Shown here: positions 1 through 8,434 of the stretch, one piece after another
How the letters are laid out: each line of letters opens with the position of its first letter
Position numbering within the stretch: position 1 is the stretch's first letter
NCBI RefSeq assembly: GCF_031851795.1
Contig: NZ_CP134696.1
Location: forward strand, 4,050,501-4,114,500
DNA length: 64,000 bases
Direction: 5' to 3'
Source of the DNA: Pontibacter sp. G13
GTDB taxonomy: Bacteria > Bacteroidota > Bacteroidia > J057
Made by a program: the position numbers and the translations under genes
The notes under the pieces: model-generated
The model's database searches: none
What the model was told of the DNA's origin: nothing
What the model saw: only the letters and a program-made list of their open reading frames with translations

Positions 1-325
1 GGTGCTTGGCAGTGTTCAGGGCAATCTCCTGATCCAATCGAGCATCAGAAGCACGATAGAAGGTGACAGTTCCCTTGTCCACCAAGGCGGAGTTGGGAAA
101 GGTCAGTTGCAACTGCCGATCTCTGGGGCTAAAAGCCATTTCCATCGGCGTATCTAAAGATTGAGCGGCTTGTTTCTGAGCAAGGCGCTCTGAATACAGG
201 CCCTCTTCCGCGTAGTAGGAATCAGAGACCATGTGGAAATCCTGTCTCAGCGATCCTACCACGAGGGACAGGATCAGGACGACAAATCCACAGTAGAATA
301 TGGCGATTTTCCAGCCCCAGTTCAT
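1..325 (-). CDS. ccoH: FixH/CcoH-like cbb3 oxidase assembly protein, C-terminus beyond window edge
   Basis: Partial: 108 codons are visible and the frame stays open to base 1. The protein starts MNWGWKIAIFYCGFVV, a single N-terminal membrane anchor of about 20 residues. A periplasmic-type segment rich in charged residues follows, with a DFHMVSDSYYAEEGLYSERL region resembling the D-Y-Y pattern of FixH-family proteins. FixH/CcoH helps assembly or stability of cbb3 oxidase. The start lies 5 bases downstream of the ccoG stop, so the two are very likely co-transcribed and translationally coupled. The family call rests on the N-terminal pattern plus operon position; the missing C-terminus cannot be judged. 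Confidence 0.8.
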   Translation of the reverse strand, partial: MNWGWKIAIFYCGFVVLILSLVVGSLRQDFHMVSDSYYAEEGLYSERLAQKQAAQSLDTPMEMAFSPRDRQLQLTFPNSALVDKGTVTFYRASDARLDQEIALNTAKH

Positions 326-330
326 ATTGG

Positions 331-1764
331 TTATTTTTTGATGGGTCCAAAGAAATTGACCTTGGTGCGGTCGAGTAATTCATCCCCAGACCAGATCTCC
401 ACCCGGACGAGATTTTTCTTGCCGTGAAGTTCGGATTCGGGAATTTCGATGAAGAGTACGCCTTTGGCAATCTCTTGCGCCTTGACAGTGATGGATTCAC
501 CGACGAGCTTGATGCGCGCTGATTCAGGTTCCACGATTCGGATTTCCAGCGGGTACTCGTTTCGGGTTTTATTGATCAGTTGGATGTTGTAGAGATTGGA
601 GATATATCCATCATCCTGACGCTGATACAACATGCCCGGAGTTCTGAGCAGAACCGTTTCCACATTGGCTCTGGTGGCAATGGAGTAGCTGACAAAGCTG
701 AATAAAAACGCAAATACGATGGTATAGGCAATCACGCGCTTGTTGAAGAGATTGCGGATACCTGTTGAGATTCCCGCTTCGGAGTCATATCGGATCAACC
801 CTCTTGGACGCTCCACCTTGTCCATGATTTCATCGCAGGCATCGATGCAAGCCGTACAATTGACACATTCCATCTGTGTCCCATTCCGAATATCGATCCC
901 TGTCGGGCAGACTGCTACACAAGCATGACAATCGATACAATCTCCATGCGGCTTGCCTTCCTCTGCCAGTTTTTGCTGCTGTTTGAATTTGCCCCTTTCT
1001 TCCCCTCGGACATGATCATAGGCCACGACGATGGACTCTTGGGTGAGCAAAACGCCTTGCAAGCGACCATAGGGACAGACAACGATACAAGCCTGTTCCC
1101 GGAACCACGCAAACACGAAGAAGAAGATGACGGAGAATACCATCACGAAGGTGAATTTGCCCCAGTTGTCGTAGGGGGACTCGGTCACGATCTTGGAAAG
1201 CTCGTCTACGCCCACGACATAGGCCATGACGAGGTTGGCGATGAAAAAGGAGAGGACATAGAAGATGGTCCATTTCAGCGCCCGTTTTCTGATTTTGTCT
1301 CCGTTCCAAGGTGCTTTGGCGAGTTTGCGCTGTGCGACACTATCTCCTTCAATCCAGTACTCGATTTTGCGGAAAACCATTTCCATAAAGAGTGTCTGTG
1401 GGCAAGCCCAGCCACACCAGACACGCCCAAACACCACCGTAAACAGCACCACAAAAATGAAGAAGGTAATCAGTGCGAGTACAAACAGGTAGAAATCCTG
1501 TGGCCAGAAAGTAAGACTAAAGATGATAAACTTCCGCTCGATCAGATTGAACAGGAGCAAAGGCTCTCCATCCCATTTGAGGAAGGGTCCAATGAATAGG
1601 AGGGAGAGAAGCAGGATGCTCACCCAGGTTCGGGCATTGTAATATTTACCCTTGGGTTTCTTGGGGAATACCCATCGGCGGTTACCGGATTCATCGACGG
1701 TACCGATATGATCTCGAAATTCGTCGGGATCGAATGGGGCTTTGGGAGTAGCTGATCGCGCCAT
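331..1764 (-). CDS. ccoG: CcoG/RdxA/FixG polyferredoxin, cbb3 oxidase assembly
   Basis: 477 aa membrane polyferredoxin. CcoG family members act in cbb3 oxidase maturation, probably by reducing copper for the CcoN active site. Several hydrophobic segments lie in the first 220 residues, with the conserved VWCGWACPQTLF motif near residue 120. Two 4Fe-4S motifs sit near residues 275-315 (CIDCHACVAVCP and CVNCTACIDAC). After one further membrane segment comes an immunoglobulin-like C-terminal domain typical of FixG. The length is normal for the family. It follows ccoP after a 59-bp gap that contains a terminator-like hairpin, so its expression may be lower than that of the structural subunits. Confidence 0.96.
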   Translation of the reverse strand: MARSATPKAPFDPDEFRDHIGTVDESGNRRWVFPKKPKGKYYNARTWVSILLLSLLFIGPFLKWDGEPLLLFNLIERKFIIFSLTFWPQDFYLFVLALITFFIFVVLFTVVFGRVWCGWACPQTLFMEMVFRKIEYWIEGDSVAQRKLAKAPWNGDKIRKRALKWTIFYVLSFFIANLVMAYVVGVDELSKIVTESPYDNWGKFTFVMVFSVIFFFVFAWFREQACIVVCPYGRLQGVLLTQESIVVAYDHVRGEERGKFKQQQKLAEEGKPHGDCIDCHACVAVCPTGIDIRNGTQMECVNCTACIDACDEIMDKVERPRGLIRYDSEAGISTGIRNLFNKRVIAYTIVFAFLFSFVSYSIATRANVETVLLRTPGMLYQRQDDGYISNLYNIQLINKTRNEYPLEIRIVEPESARIKLVGESITVKAQEIAKGVLFIEIPESELHGKKNLVRVEIWSGDELLDRTKVNFFGPIKK

Positions 1765-1783
1765 ATAGAAGGAGCTAAACCGG

Positions 1784-1810
1784 AAAAGGAGGCTCCATGT
1801 TGGAGCCTCC
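1784..1810 (-). terminator. Hairpin with short U tract between ccoP and ccoG
   Basis: A perfect 10-bp stem (GGAGGCTCCA, 1788-1797, with its complement 1801-1810) has a 3-base loop and is followed on the minus strand by four T. It lies 13 bases past the ccoP stop, inside the operon, so it looks like a partial terminator separating oxidase subunits from the ccoG-ccoH assembly genes. Confidence 0.65.
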
Positions 1811-1823
1811 CGTACCTATTACG

Positions 1824-2732
1824 CTATAGACTTGCTTGTACTTCTCCGGAAACCGCAGTGGAATCCGATTCTGGTTGTTCTTCGGGAACGTAGAGATCGC
1901 CCTGTGGGTCCTTGGCATTGGGTGGGTTCGTGCCTTTGAGAGAAAGCACATAACTCGCCACCTGTTGCATTTCTCCGGGAGAGAAAGTGGCTTCCCAAGC
2001 GGTCATCCCTTTTTCCAAGACACCATATTTGATGGTGGTGAATACGTTCTTGATATCCCCGCCGTGAATCCAGTATTCATCCGTCAAGTTGGGACCAATA
2101 CCGCCTTCACCCATTTGGCCATGGCATGCTACACAGTTGGCGGCAAACAAGGATTTTCCTTTGCTCAAATCACCCGCATCGGTGAGCGCAACCACATTGG
2201 ATTCATCCACGAGATCGGTCAAGCTCGCGAGGTAAGCTTGTTTGGCTTCCTCTGCTACGGCCATCTCCGTTTCGTATTCCTTTTGGGAGGACCAACTTCC
2301 GGCAAAGTGGAAGCCATAGAAGTAGAAAATGCCGATCACGATGGTGACGTAGAAGCCATATTTCCACCAAGGCGGCAGGTTGTTGTCCAACTCGCGAATC
2401 CCATCGTATTCGTGGTCCATTTCGATCGCGGATTCCTTGGCAACAGGTACCGCATCGGTGAGTTTGTATTCCAATCTTTTCCAGAAGGAAATCTCAGGAG
2501 CTTTGGCTGCTTCACCTTCAGGGGCTTGTTGTTTGAGCCAATCCTTCCGGATCAAGGTGAATACCACAATTGAGAGCTGTAGGATGACCACTGCCAGAGC
2601 GATCATCGTGAACAGCATGATATATAGGAAATCGGACTGGGAAACCCCCTCCATATCGGCAGCCGCCACTGGTGTTGCCACCAGCATGCCAAGCATACCT
2701 AAGAGAAGTGGAATCCGATATGAATATTTCAT
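1824..2732 (-). CDS. ccoP: cbb3-type cytochrome c oxidase subunit III (CcoP), mono-haem form
   Basis: 302 aa. A signal-like N-terminus (residues 1-25) is followed by a membrane segment around residues 32-62. The CcoP N-terminal signature PPWWKYGFYVTIVIG lies near residues 120-135 and is followed by a second hydrophobic helix. One class I cytochrome c domain has the haem motif CVACH at residues 200-204. The subunit passes electrons from periplasmic donors to CcoO. Many proteobacterial CcoP proteins have two haem c sites; only one CxxCH is present here. The C-terminus is acidic. The gene follows ccoQ with a 3-bp gap. Confidence 0.95.
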   Translation of the reverse strand: MKYSYRIPLLLGMLGMLVATPVAAADMEGVSQSDFLYIMLFTMIALAVVILQLSIVVFTLIRKDWLKQQAPEGEAAKAPEISFWKRLEYKLTDAVPVAKESAIEMDHEYDGIRELDNNLPPWWKYGFYVTIVIGIFYFYGFHFAGSWSSQKEYETEMAVAEEAKQAYLASLTDLVDESNVVALTDAGDLSKGKSLFAANCVACHGQMGEGGIGPNLTDEYWIHGGDIKNVFTTIKYGVLEKGMTAWEATFSPGEMQQVASYVLSLKGTNPPNAKDPQGDLYVPEEQPESDSTAVSGEVQASL

Positions 2733-2735
2733 GAT

Positions 2736-2942
2736 TCAGGTCTTTGACTGTGAAAGCGGAGTGCGAGGAGTGGAAATGTGATTGTCATCCAAAGGAATCG
2801 AAGACATCTGATGGATATCGTTCTTCTTGAGGCGGAAGTAGGCATACCACACAATCAAGGCGAAGAATCCCACGAAGATCAGGATGGCGATGACCGGAAA
2901 TAGACTCGCACCATCGATCGATCTGAGCACATCTTTATACAT
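2736..2942 (-). CDS. ccoQ: CcoQ/FixQ-like small cbb3 oxidase subunit
   Basis: 68 aa protein with one membrane helix (about residues 14-35) followed by a short basic stretch (FRLKKND) and a polar tail. Size, topology and position between ccoNO and ccoP match CcoQ, the small subunit that stabilises the cbb3 complex. Sequence conservation in this family is weak, so the call rests mainly on context. It starts with ATG, 45 bases after the ccoNO stop and just past an intergenic hairpin. Confidence 0.82.
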   Translation of the reverse strand: MYKDVLRSIDGASLFPVIAILIFVGFFALIVWYAYFRLKKNDIHQMSSIPLDDNHISTPRTPLSQSKT

Positions 2943-2957
2943 ATCTTGTTCGTTTGG

Positions 2958-2980
2958 GGCCCGGACACGAGGTCCGGGCC
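2958..2980 (-). promoter_or_regulatory. Intra-operon GC-rich hairpin between ccoNO and ccoQ
   Basis: Perfect 9-bp inverted repeat (GGCCCGGAC at 2958-2966, GTCCGGGCC at 2972-2980) with a 5-base loop, 7 bases past the ccoNO stop. No T run follows on the minus strand, so it is more likely an mRNA stabiliser or processing barrier than a terminator. Confidence 0.55.
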
Positions 2981-2987
2981 TGACGGT

Positions 2988-5162
2988 TTATTTTGTTTCT
3001 GCTTGCTTGATGTCTGTTCCCAGGCGTTGGAGATAGGCAATCATTGCTACAATCTCATCGTCTTGGGCTACGTCGATATCGTCTTGCTCCTTGAGGCGCT
3101 CGGCGATTTCAGTTCCTTGTTGCCAGAGGTCCTGATTGGCTTGGGCGTCGTACCCTTCCTCGTATGGGACCCCGAGCAATTGCATCGCACGGATTTTGGC
3201 GCCAGTCATAGAGGTATCGATTTTCGCGGTGGCCAACCAATCGTAGGCAGGCATGATAGAACCTGCAGATACTGCACGTGGCTCAATCATGTGGTTGTAG
3301 TGCCAAGAATCGGAGTATTTCCCGCCCAAACGGTGAAGGTCAGGACCTGTACGCTTGGAGCCCCACTGGAATGGGTGGTCGTAAATGAACTCCCCAGACT
3401 TGGAGTACTCTCCATATCGCTCGGTTTCGGAGCGGAAAGGACGGACCATCTGAGAGTGGCAGGTGTAGCACCCTTCTCTCACGTAGATGTCGCGGCCGTG
3501 GAGTTCCAATGGCGTGTAAGGCTTGACGGACTCGATTTTGGGGACATTGGAAGACACCATGAAGGTTGGGACCATTTCCACCAGACCACCGATCAAAATC
3601 AGGATCAAACTGTAAACGAGCATTTGCACGGGACGACGCTCGATCCAACGGTGCCAGTATTCTCCGGTGTGATTGGCGTGCTTCTCACGGGCAGGCGCTT
3701 GAGCTTCTTCATTTTTCATGAAGGTGCCGGAAGCAGTCGTTTTGATGAAGTTCCAGAGCATCATCACTACTCCGACGAGATAGAGGGTACCACCAATGGC
3801 GCGGAGCCAATACATCGGGATGATCTGCGTAACTGTTTCAAGGAAGTTAGGATACGCCAAGCGGCCATCTGGCAAGAATTCTTTCCACATCAAGCTTTGG
3901 GTAAAGCCTGCGAAGTACATCGGCAATGCATAGATGATGATCCCGAGCGTACCGATCCAGAAGTGTGCGTTGGCAAGACTGGTAGAGTGGAGTTTGGTGT
4001 TCCACATTCTTGGAAGCAACCAGTAGAGGATACCGAATGTCAAGAATCCATTCCATCCCAAGGTACCTACGTGTACGTGACCAATGGTCCAATCCGTGTA
4101 GTGTGAGATTGCGTTGACGTTTTTGAAGGAAAGCATTGGCCCTTCGAATGTGGCCATACCGTAGGCGGTAATTGCCACCACCATGAATTTCAAGACGGGA
4201 TCAGTTCTCACTTTATCCCATGCTCCACGCAAAGTCAGCAACCCATTGAGCATCCCCCCCCATGATGGGAAAATCAACATGACCGAGAAGACGGTACCGA
4301 GTGATTGTGCCCAGTCAGGCAAAGAGGTGTACAACAAGTGGTGAGGACCTGCCCAGATATAAATGAATATGAGGGCCCAGAAGTGAATGATCGAAAGTCG
4401 GTACGAGTAGACAGGACGGTTGGCTGCTTTGGGGATGAAGTAGTACATCAATCCCAGATAAGGCGTAGTCAGGAAGAATGCTACCGCATTGTGTCCATAC
4501 CACCATTGTACCAATGCATCCTGTACCCCTGCATACAAGGAGTAACTTTTGAAGAAGCTGATCGGCAATTCCATGCTGTTCACGACGTGGAGGACTGTGA
4601 CGGTCACCCAAGTGGCGATGTAGAACCAGATGGCTACGTAGAGGTGTTGCTCACGTCGCTTGAGGATGGTTCCAAACATGTTGATCCCGAAAATGATCCA
4701 GACAACTGCGATGGCGATATCAATGGGCCATTCGAGTTCTGCATACTCTTTTCCGGTCGTGATCCCGAGTGGGAGCGTTGCCACAGCGGCAAGGATGACC
4801 AATTGCCAGAGCCAAAAATGCAGATTGCTCAGTGCATCACTGAACATCCGAGTTTTGCAGAGACGTTGGAGGGAGTAATACACCCCCATGTAAATCCCGT
4901 TTCCGACAAAGGCGAAGATGGCTCCGTTGGTGTGCAGCGGACGAAGGCGTCCAAACGACAGGAAGTTTATTCCGTCCCATAGGGCTAGGTCAGGCAGCAC
5001 CAACTGAAAAGCAATGATTAGCCCAACCAGCATACCAATCAACCCCCAGATGGAGGTGGCGATGGCAAACTTCCGGACAATCTCGTTGTCGTAGCTGAAA
5101 TGCTCGAGATTAACGCCGGGAGATGACGAGGTTTGGACTGAAGGCTTGACGTCTTTCAGCAT
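2988..5162 (-). CDS. ccoNO: Fused cbb3 cytochrome oxidase subunits I and II (CcoN-CcoO)
   Basis: 724 aa fusion. Residues 1 to about 480 are the haem-copper oxidase catalytic subunit CcoN, with about 12 membrane helices and typical segments such as LRPLHTNGAIFAF and HFWLWQLVILAAVA. After a linker of about 30 residues and another membrane helix, the rest is CcoO, a membrane-anchored mono-haem cytochrome c with the motif GCYTCHSQMVRPF (haem Cys 565 and 568, His 569). The complex reduces oxygen at high affinity and pumps protons. The fusion is common in Bacteroidota, whereas ccoN and ccoO are separate genes in proteobacteria. It lies 11 bases downstream of ccoS. Confidence 0.97.
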   Translation of the reverse strand: MLKDVKPSVQTSSSPGVNLEHFSYDNEIVRKFAIATSIWGLIGMLVGLIIAFQLVLPDLALWDGINFLSFGRLRPLHTNGAIFAFVGNGIYMGVYYSLQRLCKTRMFSDALSNLHFWLWQLVILAAVATLPLGITTGKEYAELEWPIDIAIAVVWIIFGINMFGTILKRREQHLYVAIWFYIATWVTVTVLHVVNSMELPISFFKSYSLYAGVQDALVQWWYGHNAVAFFLTTPYLGLMYYFIPKAANRPVYSYRLSIIHFWALIFIYIWAGPHHLLYTSLPDWAQSLGTVFSVMLIFPSWGGMLNGLLTLRGAWDKVRTDPVLKFMVVAITAYGMATFEGPMLSFKNVNAISHYTDWTIGHVHVGTLGWNGFLTFGILYWLLPRMWNTKLHSTSLANAHFWIGTLGIIIYALPMYFAGFTQSLMWKEFLPDGRLAYPNFLETVTQIIPMYWLRAIGGTLYLVGVVMMLWNFIKTTASGTFMKNEEAQAPAREKHANHTGEYWHRWIERRPVQMLVYSLILILIGGLVEMVPTFMVSSNVPKIESVKPYTPLELHGRDIYVREGCYTCHSQMVRPFRSETERYGEYSKSGEFIYDHPFQWGSKRTGPDLHRLGGKYSDSWHYNHMIEPRAVSAGSIMPAYDWLATAKIDTSMTGAKIRAMQLLGVPYEEGYDAQANQDLWQQGTEIAERLKEQDDIDVAQDDEIVAMIAYLQRLGTDIKQAETK

Positions 5163-5173
5163 GATGAGTAGAA

Positions 5174-5383
5174 TTATTCAGATGGAGATGGGTCCGGATC
5201 GTTACAGTTGGGATCCGACAGTGGTTGTTGCGTGTTTGAAGTAGGCGTGTCATCCCACAGCATCCGGACGGACGGCGTATAGCTGTCATGGTACTGACCA
5301 TCTCGAAATGCCCAGAAAAAGGCAATTAGGAAACCCAGCGCGACCACCAAGCTTAAGGCAATCAATACGAAGAGTGCTTGCAT
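5174..5383 (-). CDS. ccoS: CcoS cbb3 oxidase maturation protein
   Basis: 69 aa. One N-terminal membrane helix (residues 3-26) is followed by the CcoS-like FFWAFRDGQYHD segment and a polar tail rich in Pro, Asp and Ser. CcoS is needed to insert cofactors into cbb3 oxidase. It is the first gene of the operon and starts about 15 bases downstream of the predicted transcription start. The copper ATPase gene ccoI, which often lies just upstream of ccoS in other bacteria, is absent here. Confidence 0.9.
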   Translation of the reverse strand: MQALFVLIALSLVVALGFLIAFFWAFRDGQYHDSYTPSVRMLWDDTPTSNTQQPLSDPNCNDPDPSPSE

Positions 5384-5404
5384 GACACAGATTCATTTAG
5401 GTTC

Positions 5405-5412
5405 CAAAAATA
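5405..5412 (-). promoter_or_regulatory. TAnnTTTG-type -7 element of the cco operon
   Basis: The minus strand reads TATTTTTG, matching the Bacteroidota -7 consensus TAnnTTTG. It is 21 bases upstream of the ccoS ATG. No clear -33 TTG is found; instead an FNR/CRP-like dyad lies about where a class II activator would bind. Confidence 0.55.
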
Positions 5413-5434
5413 GCCGACGGGGTTCCGGCCGTTT

Positions 5435-5448
5435 ATGATCTGTATCAG
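5435..5448. promoter_or_regulatory. FNR/CRP-like dyad upstream of the cbb3 operon
   Basis: ATGATCTGTATCAG has a perfect TGAT-N4-ATCA core, the FNR/CRP-superfamily half-site arrangement (FNR consensus TTGAT-N4-ATCAA). Its centre is roughly 42-44 bases upstream of the start predicted from the -7 element, the geometry of a class II activator. cbb3 operons are classic targets of FNR-type regulators. Confidence 0.55.
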
Positions 5449-5789
5449 AATGAGGGGTGACTTTTGTCAACGTTATCCACGATAAGGATTAGGCGTAGGG
5501 GTGCCAAAAACGTCACTGCTGATGTGGGAATGGATTTTCCGGATGTATAAACCTTTGATATTCAGTAGGTCCAGATATTTCGAAAAGGGAGGGAATAATC
5601 TGCTGCGTCACCAAAAACTATGCCATGAAGACGCTTGAGTGGGCCGTTTCTGTGCATAATTTACCCACACCAAAATTGGCCAAGGGCAGGTTTCGATCTA
5701 ACTTGAAGGATGCAATGATCGTGCTACCTAGCCTTTCGTATACGTGCTGAATTCAATTTCAACACCTTGTCAATCAGTACAATTTATTT

Positions 5790-8363
5790 ATGATTACCGC
5801 TCAGTCTCAAAAAGCCGAAAAGGAACCCGTATCCCAAACCTTCAGCTACGAAGAGGTACTCAAAGCCGCTATCGAGTATTTCGGTGGCGACGAACTCGCT
5901 GCCAATGTGTGGATAAATAAGTATGCGCTTAAGGATTCACATGGCAACATCTACGACAAGACTCCCGACGACATGCACCTTCGCATGGCAGGAGAATTGG
6001 CGAGAATCGAACAGAAATATCCCAATCCCTATTCCGAGCAGGAAATCTTCGAGGCACTCAAAGATTTCAAATACATCGTCCCACAGGGGGGACCTATGAC
6101 CGGAATCGGGAACAAGTATCAGATCGTTTCTCTGTCCAACTGCTTTGTGATCGGCCATGATCATTTGGCCGATTCCTACGGAGGAGTCATGAAACTGGAC
6201 GAGGAGCAAGTGCAGTTGATGAAGCGTCGTGGAGGTGTTGGTCATGACCTCTCGCACATCCGTCCCAAAGGTAGTCCCGTCATGAATAGTGCATTGACCT
6301 CTACAGGAGTCGTGCCTTTCATGGAGCGTTATTCCAACTCGACCCGTGAAGTCGCTCAGGATGGCCGCCGTGGTGCATTGATGCTGTCTATCTCGATCAA
6401 GCACCCTGATGCAGAGCGATTTGTCGATGCAAAGATGGACGGAACCAAGGTCACCGGTGCCAATGTGTCCGTCAAGATCGACCATGCTTTCATGGAGGCT
6501 GTGAAGAACAACACGCCCTATGTGCAGCAGTATCCGATTCAATCTGACAATCCTGAATACACCAAGGAGATCGATGCTCGTGCCTTGTGGGACAAGATCA
6601 TCCACAATGCTTGGGCTTCCGCTGAACCGGGAGTACTCTTCTGGGATACTGTCATCCAAGAATCTATTCCGGATAGCTATGCAGACTTGGGATTCCGCAC
6701 CGTTTCCACCAACCCTTGTGGAGAAATTCCGCTGTGTCCCTATGATAGCTGCCGATTGCTAGCAATCAATCTGTTCAGTTTTGTAGACAAGCCGTTTACC
6801 AGCGAAGCGTCATTCGACTTCGACAAGTTCCGCAAATTCGTCACTATGGCGCAGCGGATCATGGATGATATCGTGGATCTGGAAATGGAGAAGATCGAGA
6901 AGATTCTCGCCAAGATCAATGCCGATCCGGAGACGGAAGAAGTGAAGCGCACCGAGCGCCTACTTTGGGAAAAGATCCAACGCAAATGTGCCGATGGCCG
7001 CCGTACCGGAGTCGGTATCACTGCCGAAGGAGATATGTTGGCTGCTTTGGGACTGCGTTACGGTTCTGAGGAAGGCGTCGAATTCTCTGTCAATGTGCAC
7101 AAGACATTGGCACTTGCAGCGTATCGCGCATCTGTCGATATGGCCAAGGACCGCGGAGCATTCCCGATCTACGATACTGAGCGTGAGGCTAAAAACCCAT
7201 TCATCAACCGCCTCAAGGATGCTGATCCTAAGCTGTATGAGGATATGGCCAAGTACGGTCGCCGCAACATCGCTTTGTTGACCATCGCGCCTACAGGTAC
7301 GACTTCCCTGATGACTCAGACTTCTTCAGGAATTGAGCCTGTATTCATGGTATCCTACAAGCGTCGTCGCAAGGTCAATCCAAACGACAAGCAGGTACGG
7401 GTAGACTTCGTGGACGAGGTAGGCGATTCTTGGGAAGAGTTCCACGTCTTCCACCACAAATTCGTGGACTGGTTGAAGATTCAGGGACATGACCTCGATC
7501 AGGTCTCCAAAATGTCCGAGGAAGATCTGAATAATCTGATCAGCGCTTCTCCATATCACGGGGCGACTTCCAACGATGTGGACTGGGTGATGAAGGTCAA
7601 GATGCAGGGAGCTATCCAGAAATGGGTCGATCACTCCATCTCTGTGACCGTGAATGTCCCTAATGACATTTCCGAAGAGATGGTCTCCAAAATCTACCAA
7701 ACTGGTTGGGAAAGCGGATGTAAAGGAATCACCATCTATCGCGACGGTAGCCGTTCAGGGGTGTTGATTTCAGACAACGACAAAAGTTCCCAAAAAGACG
7801 AGGAGACGTTCAAAGAGCACAGCGCTCCCAAGCGACCTACCAAACTGGAATCTCAGGTGATCCGCTTCCAAAACAACCACGAGAAATGGGTGGCTGTCGT
7901 CGGATTGCTGGAAGATCGTCCTTATGAAATCTTCACTGGGAAAGCCGAAGACTCCTTCTCTATCCTCTCGCAGGTAGACAAGGGATGGGTGATCAAAGGA
8001 AGTGATGAAACGGGCAAGACTCGCTATGACTTCCAATATCTCGACAAAGATGGGTACCGCATCACGATCGAAGGGCTGTCCAGAACATTTGACAAGGAGT
8101 TCTGGAATTACGCTAAATTGATCTCTGGGGTATTGCGTCACGGAATGCCGCTGCCACATGTGGTACACATGGTGTCCAATCTCCACTTGGATGCAGACTA
8201 CCTGAATACTTGGAAAAATGGTGTGGCTCGTGCCTTGAAGCGATTTATCCCGGATGGGACTGTTGCGGTGGAAAACGCCTGCCCTTCCTGTAATCAGGAT
8301 GCATTGGTCTATCAGGAAGGCTGCCTGACCTGTAGCTCCTGTGGATACACCAAGTGCGGCTGA
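5790..8363 (+). CDS. nrdJ: Adenosylcobalamin-dependent (class II) ribonucleoside reductase
   Basis: 857 aa. It reduces ribonucleotides to deoxyribonucleotides using an adenosylcobalamin-derived radical, so it needs no oxygen. The active-site loop NPCGEIPLCPYDSC places the thiyl-radical Cys at residue 310 and one redox Cys at 321; the partner redox Cys is 118 in LSNCFV. This spacing (11 residues between Cys 310 and 321) matches characterised class II enzymes. Around residues 720-830 lies an extra C-terminal domain, and the protein ends in a Cys-rich tail (CPSCN, then CLTCSSCGYTKCG), probably a Zn-ribbon or redox shuttle. The gene is monocistronic and ends in a strong terminator. Confidence 0.97.
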   Translation: MITAQSQKAEKEPVSQTFSYEEVLKAAIEYFGGDELAANVWINKYALKDSHGNIYDKTPDDMHLRMAGELARIEQKYPNPYSEQEIFEALKDFKYIVPQGGPMTGIGNKYQIVSLSNCFVIGHDHLADSYGGVMKLDEEQVQLMKRRGGVGHDLSHIRPKGSPVMNSALTSTGVVPFMERYSNSTREVAQDGRRGALMLSISIKHPDAERFVDAKMDGTKVTGANVSVKIDHAFMEAVKNNTPYVQQYPIQSDNPEYTKEIDARALWDKIIHNAWASAEPGVLFWDTVIQESIPDSYADLGFRTVSTNPCGEIPLCPYDSCRLLAINLFSFVDKPFTSEASFDFDKFRKFVTMAQRIMDDIVDLEMEKIEKILAKINADPETEEVKRTERLLWEKIQRKCADGRRTGVGITAEGDMLAALGLRYGSEEGVEFSVNVHKTLALAAYRASVDMAKDRGAFPIYDTEREAKNPFINRLKDADPKLYEDMAKYGRRNIALLTIAPTGTTSLMTQTSSGIEPVFMVSYKRRRKVNPNDKQVRVDFVDEVGDSWEEFHVFHHKFVDWLKIQGHDLDQVSKMSEEDLNNLISASPYHGATSNDVDWVMKVKMQGAIQKWVDHSISVTVNVPNDISEEMVSKIYQTGWESGCKGITIYRDGSRSGVLISDNDKSSQKDEETFKEHSAPKRPTKLESQVIRFQNNHEKWVAVVGLLEDRPYEIFTGKAEDSFSILSQVDKGWVIKGSDETGKTRYDFQYLDKDGYRITIEGLSRTFDKEFWNYAKLISGVLRHGMPLPHVVHMVSNLHLDADYLNTWKNGVARALKRFIPDGTVAVENACPSCNQDALVYQEGCLTCSSCGYTKCG

Positions 8364-8397
8364 TCAACCATTTAGTTAAAGATTTCCTTTTTGAGAC

Positions 8398-8430
8398 AAA
8401 AGCCCGAGGCACAGCGCCTTGGGCTTTTTT
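8398..8430. terminator. Bidirectional intrinsic terminator between nrdJ and aldo/keto reductase
   Basis: 10-bp stem (8401-8410 with 8416-8425, one G-T pair) and 5-base loop, preceded by A4 and followed by T5. It lies between two convergent genes and can serve both. Confidence 0.9.
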
Positions 8431-8434
8431 GTGG

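Larger units (their letters stand above)
5384..5789. other. Divergent intergenic region between ccoS and nrdJ
   Basis: 406 bp with no convincing ORF. The ccoS-proximal side holds the promoter element and FNR-like dyad. On the nrdJ side I see no B12-box or cobalamin riboswitch fold. Two 8/9 matches to the DnaA box consensus occur: TTATCCACG (5473-5481) and TTACCCACA (5661-5669). Two such weak sites can occur by chance. Confidence 0.5.

Noticed and set aside
925-1599. 224-codon plus-strand frame opposite ccoG
   Set aside because: Antisense shadow: no membrane or domain logic, high His/Glu content, while ccoG on the other strand has all family motifs.
2946-4106. 386-codon plus-strand frame opposite ccoNO
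   Set aside because: Antisense shadow of a strongly conserved oxidase gene; starts within an intergenic hairpin and has no family resemblance.
5384-5789. Possible cobalamin riboswitch upstream of nrdJ
   Set aside because: No B12-box-like sequence or conserved core found by eye; a covariance search would decide.
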